The notes under the pieces were generated by a model. That model did no database searches. It saw nothing but the letters and a program-made list of their open reading frames with translations, and was not told the DNA's origin. Positions 20,827-30,397 of a stretch of 35,154 bases of DNA are shown one piece after another. The stretch is from assembly GCA_004802725.1 (NCBI GenBank), contig SGPM01000290.1, positions 1-35,154 of the forward strand, read 5' to 3'. Source of the stretch: Antrodiella citrinella (Eukaryota; Basidiomycota; Agaricomycetes; Polyporales; Steccherinaceae). The translations under genes were made by a program, and so were the position numbers. Position 1 is the first letter of the stretch, and each line of letters begins with the position of its first letter.

Positions 20827-21286
20827 TCACTGCTCCATGATATGTTCACTTCGAGTCAAACGGAGGATTTCCAAATGTGCTGAGCTCTTCCTAGAGTAAG
20901 AAACATGGGTAGGGCCACCGTTAGGTAAACAGCTGGAGTAAATATCAGGGAATACGCCATCTGTACCGGTATCCAAAGACAGTGGGGTCGGAATCCAGCG
21001 GAACCCTTGCGGTACTCGACAAAAGCCCGTCAGAGTCATATGCGGCGCGTGAGTTCCAGTCCAGTTCAAACGCAGAAAGCCACAGGTGTTTGCTGCAACA
21101 TATCGCTGAGCCCGAAACCTGCAATCGACGTGTCAATTGCAGCACCAGTCTGAAACAAATAAGTTTTACTTGAGCTGGACCATGACACGCAGAGAGTACA
21201 GTACTTACCGTCCAATGATACTTGGGAGCCTTTCGGCACGACATACCGAATCGGCGCGCATTGCAGCACTGTGAGTCTCACTTGGT
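20827..21286 (-). CDS. Possible small spliced gene or gene remnant, unrecognised
   Basis: On the minus strand a frame is open from 21132 to a TGA at 20827-20829. It reads as plausible protein (for example LRLNWTGTHAPHMTLTGF, DTGTDGVFPDIYSS, a few Cys). A donor GTAAGT at about 21209-21204 and several usable acceptors (for example CAG before 21152 and before about 21116) link it to an upstream segment containing an ATG near 21248. Different acceptor choices give three different reading frames, each partly open, so I cannot fix a model. It may be a small secreted-type protein, a decayed gene, or chance. No family is recognised. Confidence 0.2.
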
Positions 21287-21714
21287 CTCACATACCTATT
21301 CAGTAAGATCCCCACTGGCCAAAAGATATTTGAAAGGTACATAACATGCATGTTACCAGTGATGATGATGCGTCAAGCCTCACATTCAAATATGTGGTTT
21401 TTTGGTCCTCGGCGCTAACGGGGTCCTGAACGGCACAAAGACGTATCTGCAATAAAAATCTTAGATGGCCTCGCAGTGTTGAAGCAGAGTCTCAAGCTCA
21501 CTCAGATATTGCTTGTGAGCACCGACAAATGAAAGAGAAAAAATCCTGATTCGAGAGAGTCAGATACGAGGAGAACCTGCACGATGCAGGGTAGAGGGGG
21601 TGCCAGGGTGATTGGGGTCCTGGAGAGAGGGGTCTGGACAAGTTGGGCGTTCGATAACGACGGCGACGTCCAGCTCAACATCAACCGTTCTCTTGCTCGT
21701 CGTTGAGGACGACG
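21287..21714. other. 5' flank of the zinc-cluster transcription factor gene
   Basis: No convincing gene. The last 200 bases are likely the 5' leader of the plus-strand transcription factor. No TATA box is recognised. Confidence 0.4.
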
Positions 21715-24700
21715 ATGACACACCTGCTGCCCCAACACGGCGATCTCAACCTTGCCCATCAGCCGACCCTCCAGAGCACGCTTTCGATGGATCCCAACCA
21801 GCAACAACAGCTGCCGCCGCCTCAGCAGGATCAACAGCAAGGCCAGCAGTCTCGAAAGCGCAAGAAGGGAGAGAGCAACGGTGACGATGCCCCGCATCCA
21901 GCAGAACCACGTCGGTTGAGACGCTCCCATGAAGCCTGTGCACGGTGCAGGAGTAAGAAAATTAAGGCAAGTCCCGCCGGGCGACACCGACGGCAAATCC
22001 CCGTCCATCACCTCCCGCCTACTCGCAGAATGAGTCTGACCTCCGCTATTTCAAAATCCAACAGTGCGACTCGAAACATCCTCGATGCACCGCGTGTGCG
22101 ACAGCGGGCGTGCCCTGCAACCAGGAGGACCGCCACCGTCAGACTCTCATCGCCAGAGGCCATACCGAGCGCATCGAGCGGCATCTCGCTGGTTGCGTCG
22201 CGCTCCTCAAGCGCCATATCCCGACTTTCGACCTCGACCAGCTCGAGGACATCCTTGCTCGTGAAGGCATCGAGGTGGACCAGCCGCTTCCTGATTCCAA
22301 CTATGCCTACCAGGGTCCGCCAGCTGGTCACAATGGTAGAGGATTCCCGCTTCGTTCAGAAGGAGCACCTCTCCCAGATGGTTCTCCTCCAAGGCCGTAT
22401 CCCTATGGCCCGCCAGGGCCCCATATGGTGCCGCCACCTGGTTATCCTGGAGGCCCTATTCCTATGCCGTATCCGCCCTACGGACCGCCGCCCCCTCATA
22501 TGGCTGTGCCCCACCCGCCGCCGCCGCCTGGCTACAACCATAACAACTATCCTCCGGTATTCCAACACCCGTTGCCCCCAATGCAGTCTCGTCCTCCATC
22601 CTCGCATGATTCCAGAGGCACGGACCCTCTTCCTCACGATCTTTCTACCAGCGAGGTATGTCTATTCATGAGAAACACTTCGACCCGTTACAAACCTTTT
22701 GATCATAGGCATTGGCAAAGAACTTTGGCGTGTCTCAGGCGATCACCAATGATCTTGAGCTCAAGAACAACGATACGGAGGACCTGGCGGTGGGATCCAG
22801 CGGCCTAAGCTCCCGTCGGGACCGCGATATCTCTGAGCCTTCTCTTCCAAGAGACGCCGCGAAATGGGTGCCCGTTCACATGCGGCGCAACTCAGTCGCC
22901 TCCCCCACCAGCCCAAAGTTACTCTCTACTACTGACGGCAAGCCCACCCAGACTAACTCAATTCTGGTGTGGCTGCCGAAGGATCGCAACGTGGTAGGCA
23001 AGGTCCTGGATAACTACTTTGAGCGCCTCAATTTCCACCGCCCGGTCTTCACTCGCGCTTCGTTCGAGCAGAAGTTGTCCGCTTTGTATGACGGTCAAGT
23101 CGTGCAGCATGACCCAGGTTACGTATGCAGCGTTTACCTCGTTTTGGCTTTGGGCACCCTCAGCGAGCTCAACCACCGCGTCCACGAGAAAGAGGGTCAA
23201 GGTACCCCTGTATCTGGTGCTACGACTAGTCCGAAGCAACTCATGCCGCCGGACTGGCCTACGCACGAAGAGTTCTTCGATCGCGCTTGGCTGTCAAACC
23301 CGACTTGCGAGTCACTGTATCGAGTCTGCAGGCTCTCATATTGTTGCAATGGTATCTCTACACCGAGGTCAGTCACTTCTGTGTCCGTTCACCATCCCCC
23401 CTGATCCAATCTCCGTTCCCAGAGACAAGGAAGAACTTTGTGGCGCTTGGTCGGCAGTTTGGTCCGACTCGCTATTGAGTTGGGTCTGCATCATGATCCT
23501 GCTACGTTCCAGCAGATGAATCCAAACGACCCCACTGCTGCCCCTCAGCCCCAATTTTCAGAAGAAGAATGTCAATTGCGCATCCGTCTCTGGGGTATCG
23601 TGCTTATCCACGACCGTGGTACCTCTATTCTACTAGGACGTCCTCTCGCTATCGCTCCCTCTGATTCCAATACTCCTCGGCCCAGTCATGGCAAGGGAAG
23701 CGAGAGCTCGGACCACTTCGTTCTATCCGCGCCCATTGCAGAGATTCAGGCGGATATCATCAACTCGCTGTACGCGCCCACCACCCAGAGCGCGGATAGC
23801 ATCATGCGGCATGCGAAACGGATCATCAAGAGCATGGTCGAGCTCAGGAGGCAGTTGCCAGATAATTACAAATACTTCTTCAGCGGAACGGAGGACTGGA
23901 CGGCCGAACGAAGGACCAAGCTCGTGCAAGATATTACCGAAGATCAAGGTCTCACCTTGCTGAAGATAGGCATTACTAGGATTTTGCTCCTGCGAGCTTT
24001 GTTCAGCTCCAATGAGATGCCTTACCATCAGCGGCTTCGCGCCTTGGTAGATGGTGCGTGCTTTACTGTGATTTTGACTGCATCGATGGCCAACTAACAC
24101 TTTTGCATAGCCATTGTGACATCGCACAACATCATCGTTGTGCACAACCAACTGATTCGCTTCCCGGACATCGCGTTCTTCGTATCGCCCATCCCGCTTC
24201 ACATCGCCGCTATGGTCATCCTGTTTGGTCACATGTCCAAGTGCGACCGTCTTCCGCGTGAAGTTGCTTTGGAGGACGTGTGGATGGCTCTGGAAATGCT
24301 TCCGTCGTTCCGCTGGCGCTGGGAGCGCAAGGATCTCAAGGGCAGCCATCCTCTTATTGCAAAGCTCGCTGAGCAGGTGCTTGGAGTCAACGTCCATCAA
24401 GTTGCACCTACGACCGCACCCATGCTCCTCTCCGAACAAGACTGGGAGACAGAGGGTATATTGTCGCCCAAGCAGGTTGGGTCGTCCTCTGGCCCGCAGC
24501 CGTCTACTCCCGTCATGGGTCCCGCGTACCCTCCTCCCACATACGGTCAAGCAGGCAGCTCGTCAAACAAGGGAAGCCCTGGATCGCATGGCAAGGGCGG
24601 TCACAGTCCCGGTAACAAGAGGCTCGCAGAAGTCCCTGCGGACTTGTTCTATCCATTCTACCCAGAAAATCACGTCGCTGCTACCACGGCTGCGGCTGTT

Positions 24701-24993
24701 GCGCACGCCGTCGGAAACGGCGGTACCGCGCAGGAGTTTGACAGGCTCTTGGTTGCTGCGGGTACCACGCAGGGGTCGTTTGGGTATGAGCCGGCTTACA
24801 TGTTGGAAGAGAAGGACACGCCGGTCGCGCCTACGGGTGCAGGAATGCAGATGTGGGGTCGCGGAGTAAGTGCTGCCCTCTCACTGATTGTTTGCGCATC
24901 TCACTGATTGCGATATTCTTGTTCTGACAGCCGCCACCTGAACAGCAACAGGCGATGCAAACTTTCAACATGCCTCCTCCCTCGCTCACTTGA
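21715..24993 (+). CDS. Zn2Cys6 transcription factor with fungal_trans domain; one apparent frame break
   Basis: Fungal binuclear zinc-cluster regulator. Exons: 21715-21966, 22065-22655, 22709-23367, 23423-24053, 24111-24865 and 24931-24993. The sum is one base short of a whole frame because exon 3 changes frame at about 23282-23287; with that base restored the product would be about 983 residues. The start is ATG 21715 (the frame is open upstream only to a TTG); ATG 21787 (MDPNQQQQ) is an alternative. A Gln-rich leader and the basic RKRKK precede the cluster CX2CX6CX6CX2CX6C (C75, C78, C85, C92, C95, C102). The cluster is interrupted by an intron with a GC donor (AAG/GCAAGT). A Pro-rich linker (22340-22620) follows. 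The fungal_trans middle-homology domain runs from about VLDNYFERLNFHRPVF through TLWRLVGSLVRLAIELGLH to RLWGIVLIHDRGTSILLGRP. The C-terminal tail is Ser/Gly/Pro-rich. The target genes are unknown. Confidence 0.88.
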
Positions 24994-25493
24994 AGGACTT
25001 CATGGGATTCAATCCTTTCTCCTCTCTTCATAAGCTTCGAATTTCTTTCGTTCGTCATTCTGTGTCTGCCTATGGCGTATCCTCAGCTGTCGGTCCTGTT
25101 GTTTTTGTGTCCAGGCTTCGAATGTGTATTCCAAATGTTTTGGCGGGTTGTACGTTACTGAAGAATAAACGTCGGTTTATACATATTATCAGCGTCCCTC
25201 CCTGTCTCTCCTTGGTCCTCGAAATGTGTTTAGATGCCAAATATGATGCGATTGGATGATGACTACATGTATGCTTGTGGAATGAGTGACGATAGGAATG
25301 TGCTACAAGGAAAGTAGGGGGAATCTATGGGGTGTGAAGATACAGTATGCAAGTGGACGTAGGGTAGAATAAGATAGGGTTCCACACGAAGAAAACAACG
25401 AACGAACAATCGATAAAGTAAGACATAAAGAAAGACCAGCATAGATGCGAATGCGAATTTAAGACGAAGGAATTGAAACACACAGAAGTCTCG
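24994..25493. other. Intergenic between convergent genes
   Basis: 3' flanks of the transcription factor (+) and the J-domain gene (-). AATAAA occurs at about 25164-25169, a plausible polyadenylation signal for the former. No gene is seen. Confidence 0.5.
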
Positions 25494-26726
25494 CTAACTG
25501 AGTACCCCCTCCATCCGTTTGAGGACGATTGCGAATCCACACAGCAATGTATATATCCGTTTGTTCAGCAGCGCGGTGTTCGGAGACCCACCGTCCTCGC
25601 CGTCTTCCCTCAGTAAGTCTTGGTCTTGGCGTTGAAGGGCCCGGTCGAGAGCAACGGGTAAGGTAATGGCGATACGGGTGAGCTCGATAGTGAGTCTTGA
25701 ACGTCGTTTGAGGTCGAAATAAGATAACTGTCGAAACGCATATTGCACTTCGACAATTCGCGAGAGCTCGATGTTGAGTGCGTGAACACATGTACGGCAC
25801 GCTGTAGTAGTCGGTCAAGACGAATGTGTCAGTTAGACCTGGACCAGAGCAGTACGTCATGACGACCGTGTGTGCGACTCACTTAGCGCTCGTTGTCGAA
25901 TAGACTCTAACGTCAACAGAACGGCATCGATCGCCTCTTCACCGACTCGCAGCGACGGGTTCAGATCATTCATAGCACCTGAGTTGGATATGTCAACGAG
26001 TGAAGGGGCAAGGAGAAGTCAGCAGACGCACGAAGCATAGTACGAATCGTCTCTAGGTCGCCGTCCAGAAAGTCATTGAACACACCCAGAACAACACTCC
26101 GAAATGTCTCGTCGGCATGTTGGTAGGGGTGCGCCGTAAAGTCGTAGGATACCCCCGGTTGCGAGTCGTACATTCGTTTGGCCGATGGTTTGCTCAAAAC
26201 ATCATACGCCACTGAAACTTTCTGGAACGCCTGCGTTGCCTCTGGATTATCTGGAAATTTGCTGGTTCATGCACATCAGTTTTGTGACGATAAGGAACAA
26301 TCAAAAACAAACACGCACTCTGGGTGGCACGCTTTACTCCTCGACAAATATGCGCGGCGCAACGTGAGTCTATCCAGGTTCGACGCCTTGGTAACTCCAA
26401 GGACTTTATAGAGGTCGTCCTCTAGGAGGACTTCCTTTATGACTAGACCCGACCTCGTTGGCTTCGGGGAAATATCATCGGAAGTGAGGGTAGATGTCGA
26501 CGACCAAGACGAGGAATCAGAATCGTCGGAGTCTTGCCAGTGGTCGTTCGCGTTAGTCGATTCCCATGAGATGTATTTTGTTCCGAACTCTGCGTCATCT
26601 TTCAAGACGTCGTCAAGAGGTACATAGAAGTACGAGCTCGCTGTGGTCAATTAGCGATCGCGCCAGTTGCCTGAGAAGATAAGACAGCTCACCAGAACCG
26701 ATAATTTTTGAGATGTTAGGGAACAT
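25494..26726 (-). CDS. J-domain (DnaJ/Hsp40) protein
   Basis: Hsp70 co-chaperone type protein. Minus-strand exons: 26726-26693, 26640-26319, 26261-26032, 25978-25883 and 25801-25494, totalling 990 nt (329 residues). ATG 26726 (MFPNISKIIGSASS) is chosen because it splices cleanly into the long second exon. The N-terminal 80 residues are acidic and Ser-rich (DSDDSDSSSWSS). The J domain spans about 87-151: DDLYKVLGV, LRRAYLSRSKACHPDK with the essential HPD at 117-119, then AFQKVSVAYDVLSKP and KRMYD. The HPD aspartate codon is split by an intron. There is no Gly/Phe-rich linker or zinc-finger region, so this is a class III (type C) J protein. The C-terminal 170 residues are helical and contain three Cys (CRTC and the one in exon 2). 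The specific Hsp70 task is unknown. Confidence 0.87.
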
Positions 26727-27058
26727 GGTCGTCCTGGGACAACATGAGTTTGGTTTCCATGTGATTATCTCCTAGGCCTGTAATCACTGCAGATCGAGAT
26801 TGTTGTGCAGTAATCACTTGGCGCCCGTCATTTCAAGCGCCCAAAATCAGAGTTGGTACGCGAAGGTACCAACTCTGTACCAACTCAGTAAGTCGCGACG
26901 ACTGTCTCATAGCTCTACTGGTACTTGTACAACGTGTTGTATAGCTCATATATCTGAGGAAGTCATTTCATCAGCACTACGCCAATTCAAGCAGAAAGTG
27001 ATCATGACGCACCTATCAAATTCATGTCTATCCGTATAATTGAAACGGACTCGGAGAC
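26727..27058. other. Intergenic: promoter of the J-domain gene
   Basis: Lies between the 5' end of the J-domain gene and the 3' end of the CobW gene, both on the minus strand. It contains a strong inverted repeat (26848-26877). No coding sequence is supported. Confidence 0.5.
26848..26886. repeat. Perfect 12-bp inverted repeat plus a repeated arm
   Basis: CAGAGTTGGTAC (26848-26859) and GTACCAACTCTG (26866-26877) are perfect reverse complements around a 6-base loop. The arm core GTACCAACTC recurs directly at 26877-26886. It sits about 120 bases upstream of the J-domain start codon. It could be an operator-like factor site, a hairpin, or a remnant of a small mobile element. Confidence 0.6.
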
Positions 27059-28429
27059 CTATAACAAATCCGCATGTATAGCTGCGGCGAACTTGCGACC
27101 AGCCTTCTTCACCTCTCCTCGTTCACCCATCATGGTTAGCTTCACCAAGTGACCCTCGGGGGGTATCGGAGTAAGTTCGTACCGACCAAACGCCCAGTTC
27201 AGAATGTATTCTCCGCCGTCTAAGTTTACGAAGCCTTTGACGCGCCACACGACTTCCTTGGATAAGCGAGATAAGGCTTCTTCCAGGACTGAGCGCTGTA
27301 GTGCTGTGGCGCCGCCGTTGACATTCTGTACAGGTTTCTGTGCATGTTCGTGGCTGTCGTGCTGCGCACATGAGCACGAGCTGTCATGCCCTGCATGCAC
27401 GTGGACGGGATGAGTGGAAATAGTGGCGGTCTCAACCTCGTCGTGGTGATAGGTTGCCGTCTGCTCTTGTTCTAGAAAGAGCTTGGAGTCCAGCCCGAAT
27501 ATAAGGGACGGGTCCACGCCGTTGCGGCCTTCACAGCGAATTTTGGGTGTGAGGTCGTTTAGCGTGTTGAGGTGGTCGATTAAAAGATCTAATGCTCGTT
27601 CGGAAACGTGCTCCCACTTGTTCTAGCGTAGTGCATGGATCTGATTCAGTCTTCTTTCACGTTACATGAAGGAACAAAAGACGCACAATGATGATCAGAT
27701 CGGTGTAGCTTGCTTGCATCTTCGCAGTTGGGGACGTATCCTCGTATCCTGAAAAATTCTCCGCGTCTATAACTGTCAAAATGGCGTCCAGCTTGAGATC
27801 CCCTTGCGTTTCACGTTCCAACTCGCGGATTTGAAACGCCAACGTTGCTGGGAATGCGGAGCCCCTGCGGTACAATAAGGTTTGAACATGACAGACATGT
27901 CGTCAGACCAAAATACACAGCGATTTTAAAGCCGCACGAACGAGCATTCGATGATGATACGGTCTGGCCGGTATTGTTCTATAACATTTGCGGTCCTGAA
28001 CTTCTAGACGGCAGAAGGGCATCGTGTCACGTACCTCGGATCTCCAAGAGTGCGGTCTTCATTTGACCAACGAGCACGCAGCACCTACGAGAAATCGAGG
28101 TCTGATTATTTGTTGGGGATAATCAAAGAATCACGCATGTACGAACATGCATCCGTTCAGAATTTCGCTCACGGCAGCGAGACTCGACTGCTTCGCAAGC
28201 TGGCTGTCCACTGGCATTTAATACAGATGAGTTCCTGGAGATTACGAAGGTCCCGAAATGAGATCATACCTTCCACATCGCCGAACTCGTTCTTCAGTAG
28301 AACAACTTTATAATCCTTTGGTAATCGCGGTAGCAATGAGAGAATGACAGACGTCTTTCCCGCCCCGAGGAACCCTGTGAAGACGGTGATAGCGATGGGT
28401 TTCCGAGGAATTGGTATTGGGTTGGTCAT
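27059..28429 (-). CDS. CobW/ZNG1-type G3E GTPase metallochaperone
   Basis: COG0523 (CobW/P47K) GTPase. Minus-strand exons: 28429-28270, 28210-28147, 28084-28035, 27978-27942, 27864-27687 and 27622-27059, totalling 1053 nt (350 residues). The P-loop GFLGAGKT is at 19-26, and NEFGDVEVDSQLA forms the switch region. The metal-binding CXCC motif (CMCC, residues 74-77) is rebuilt exactly across an intron. IIECSGSAFP and NKWE (164-167, a variant of the NKxD guanine motif) follow. A His/Cys-rich insert lies at about 222-256 (HPVHVHAGHD, CSCAQHDSHEH). The C-terminal CobW_C region (VWRVKGFVNLDGGEYILNWAFG) is intact. Eukaryotic members (ZNG1) deliver zinc to methionine aminopeptidase; I infer that role from family membership, not from context. 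An alternative metal partner is possible. Confidence 0.9.
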
Positions 28430-28716
28430 AATTATATCACTGAAGAGAGTGGCACGCTAAANAGGACGGTGAACCCGTTGGGGACATACGATGTNTTCAA
28501 AAACATCATGNCAGGGACAATGAATAACTCACCTCCAAAATCTAGACTAGATGGACTGTAGACTGGAACGCGTTACGACACACTGCGCGGAGATCAATGA
28601 ATTATGAATATAAGGGCGTAAGGACAGGATGATCTGAGCTCTTNGCGAGGAAAACCAGTGCCGCCGGTAGACGCTGCTGACGAGAAGTCATCACCTTCTG
28701 AATGATCGAACGCGTC

Positions 28717-28724
28717 TATAAAAG
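28717..28724 (+). promoter_or_regulatory. Orphan TATA-like box
   Basis: TATAAAAG on the plus strand, the same form as the TATA box of the oxalate decarboxylase gene. No downstream gene could be defined, because the following 200 bases contain several Ns. It lies inside a minus-strand ORF, so it may be fortuitous. Confidence 0.2.
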
Positions 28725-29115
28725 GAAGGTGTAGTAGTGGATCAATCCCGCCGGTACCAAGGTTACCACGACATCCACAATACAGTACAGAAGAAAAGAA
28801 TCCTGATGCTACCGTGTACATTTATTCCATTTTCTNTGAACACCGAGGGAAGGCGTAGGTACTANACGCNAATGCTAGGTTCNTGTCTATCTTCTGAACT
28901 CTTCCCCCTCACGCTACCTGAGAAATCTGAATGAAAGTTGACTCAGCCCGGGGGATATCNTTCACGATCCGTGCAGACGGTATCGCAGTACATGACCAGA
29001 GCAACCTGGAGGTTCATGGTGGTACTTGAGGTACACCCTGATCTCTGTAAATGAAATGCGATGAAAGTCGTGCTACCATCACGCTGATAAGTTCCCAGCT
29101 TGCTTAGACGTTCAC

Positions 29116-29346
29116 CTACGAATTGTGGTAGGGAAGCAGAGCTGGCAGGTTTTTCCCGTNGAAATTTGCCTCGAAGTACTCAAACGTCCCCATCGCGCCG
29201 CCATGCGTCCGAGTCAGGGTCTGCAGTACCTGAAGCCGATCCAAGCCGTTGCAGAGGATCTCGAAGTAACACGATGACTTTCTTCTTTGGATATAATNGT
29301 CTTGGGTGAGCAGAAAACGATGCGCCGTCTGCCGCATTGTATACAT
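29116..29346 (-). CDS. Unrecognised ORF, possible exon
   Basis: About 76 open codons with two ambiguous bases; an in-frame ATG lies at the start (MYTMRQTAH). The residues look protein-like (CYFEILCNGLDRLQVLQTL, GTFEYFEANF), but I recognise no family. The opposite strand is also open for about 69 codons over the same bases. It could be an exon of a gene spoiled by the surrounding Ns. Confidence 0.2.
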   Translation of the reverse strand: MYTMRQTAHRFLLTQDXYIQRRKSSCYFEILCNGLDRLQVLQTLTRTHGGAMGTFEYFEANFXGKNLPALLPYHNS

Positions 29347-29700
29347 GAGACAGGAACATGAGGGATCGCTTAGGTTGATGCCCCTTGAAGAAGGAAGGAT
29401 CCTTCAGTGGCTGGCACTTCGGTGGCGTGTTCTGAGCATGTCAGCTTATAGTATCTGACAGCAGAAGTTCGGGTTTGATATGTTGCCTCCAGCCAGTACA
29501 GGCGGACACGAAATTTACCTCTTTTTGTTATGGGTTAGGNATAATGAGTCTTCTTTTCCTTTTGCAGGGCCCTCTCGAGATTGCCAGAAAAATGNATAAT
29601 CAAATCAAATCCCAGGCGCGGTACTCGGGCGATGTTGGATATTTAGGCCGCAGAGGTACGTCCTGAATCTGTCGAGCCTTTTCCCCACTGTATACTCTCG

Positions 29701-30078
29701 ATGAACGTCCACGACCACATGGATGTGGACGGCGGCGCCGCATCTCATAGCAGCGAGGACGAAGATCTGCACAGTACGTTAGTCAGTCTCGTACTAAGGC
29801 GANCATACCGAGGACTTACCAGCTGCTCNGCAGAGGGTNTTATGTCGCAGATCATGTCTCGCTTGCATGACATGGAGANGGGTCAGCGGCACAGTCAAGA
29901 GTCCGTCTCGCACCTTGTTGCGCAAGTGGACGAGCTGATCCGGCGGTACGACCGTCTGGAACAACGAGTCGTGAAGCTGGAGGAGCAGATGGGGATCATC
30001 GTTGGGTTCGCCGTCGACCTCGCAGATGCAGAGTATGCAGAGACTCCCACTCCATCTCCTGCACGTCAANGTTCCTAA
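29701..30078 (+). CDS. Small coiled-coil protein, unrecognised
   Basis: ORF of 125 codons from ATG 29701 (MNVHDHMDVDGG) to TAA, containing four or more ambiguous bases. The acidic N-terminus (SSEDEDLH) is followed by a heptad-patterned segment (QVDELIRRYDRLEQRVVKLE) typical of a short coiled coil. A 60-nt intron with good ends may lie at about 29774-29833 and would keep the frame. After the stop, another possible intron (donor GTGAGC at about 30084) suggests the 3' end is uncertain; the N just before the stop could hide a longer product. Likely a real small gene; function unknown. Confidence 0.45.
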   Translation: MNVHDHMDVDGGAASHSSEDEDLHSTLVSLVLRRXYRGLTSCXAEGXMSQIMSRLHDMEXGQRHSQESVSHLVAQVDELIRRYDRLEQRVVKLEEQMGIIVGFAVDLADAEYAETPTPSPARQXS

Positions 30079-30397
30079 GCTATGGTGAGCATCTCAAACT
30101 GAAGTTGTCAACGATTTTGCTCACGACGGGTGTTAGGTGCCTATTCCTCCACCCCCAAAAGGCGACCACGCCACGGCAAAGTTGGTCCAGGACTGAACTA
30201 GACTGCGTCGGTTGGATATGAAAAATATACTAGAGCCCAGCACNGCAAAGTGTTCTTAGTCACGCACACACTGCCAGCATATCAATCCACATATCCTAAC
30301 GGCATTTCTATTACGACTCCAACAATGACAGGCGTGATGTTAAGATACAGCAGCGCATCTGGTTGATGCTTTTCAGTATGTCATGCACAAAGTCTCT
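30079..30397. other. Intergenic, no gene seen
   Basis: Contains the 3' flank of the small coiled-coil ORF and of ILV5. One N is present at about 30244. Nothing else is supported. Confidence 0.4.

Larger units (their letters stand above)
28430..29700. other. Poorly sequenced stretch with ambiguous bases, no confident gene
   Basis: Scattered N bases begin at 28462 and continue through this stretch. The left edge is the CobW promoter. Short ORFs exist on both strands (a minus ORF at 28594-28821 starting with a true ATG, and another at 29116-29346), but none has a recognisable domain and the Ns make frames unreliable. A real gene with damaged sequence cannot be excluded. Confidence 0.4.

Noticed and set aside
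23202..23272. A 71-nt intron that would repair the frame of the zinc-cluster gene
   Set aside because: It would replace the family-like FFDRA context with unrelated residues; a one-base error or true frameshift explains the sequence better, though cDNA is needed to be sure.
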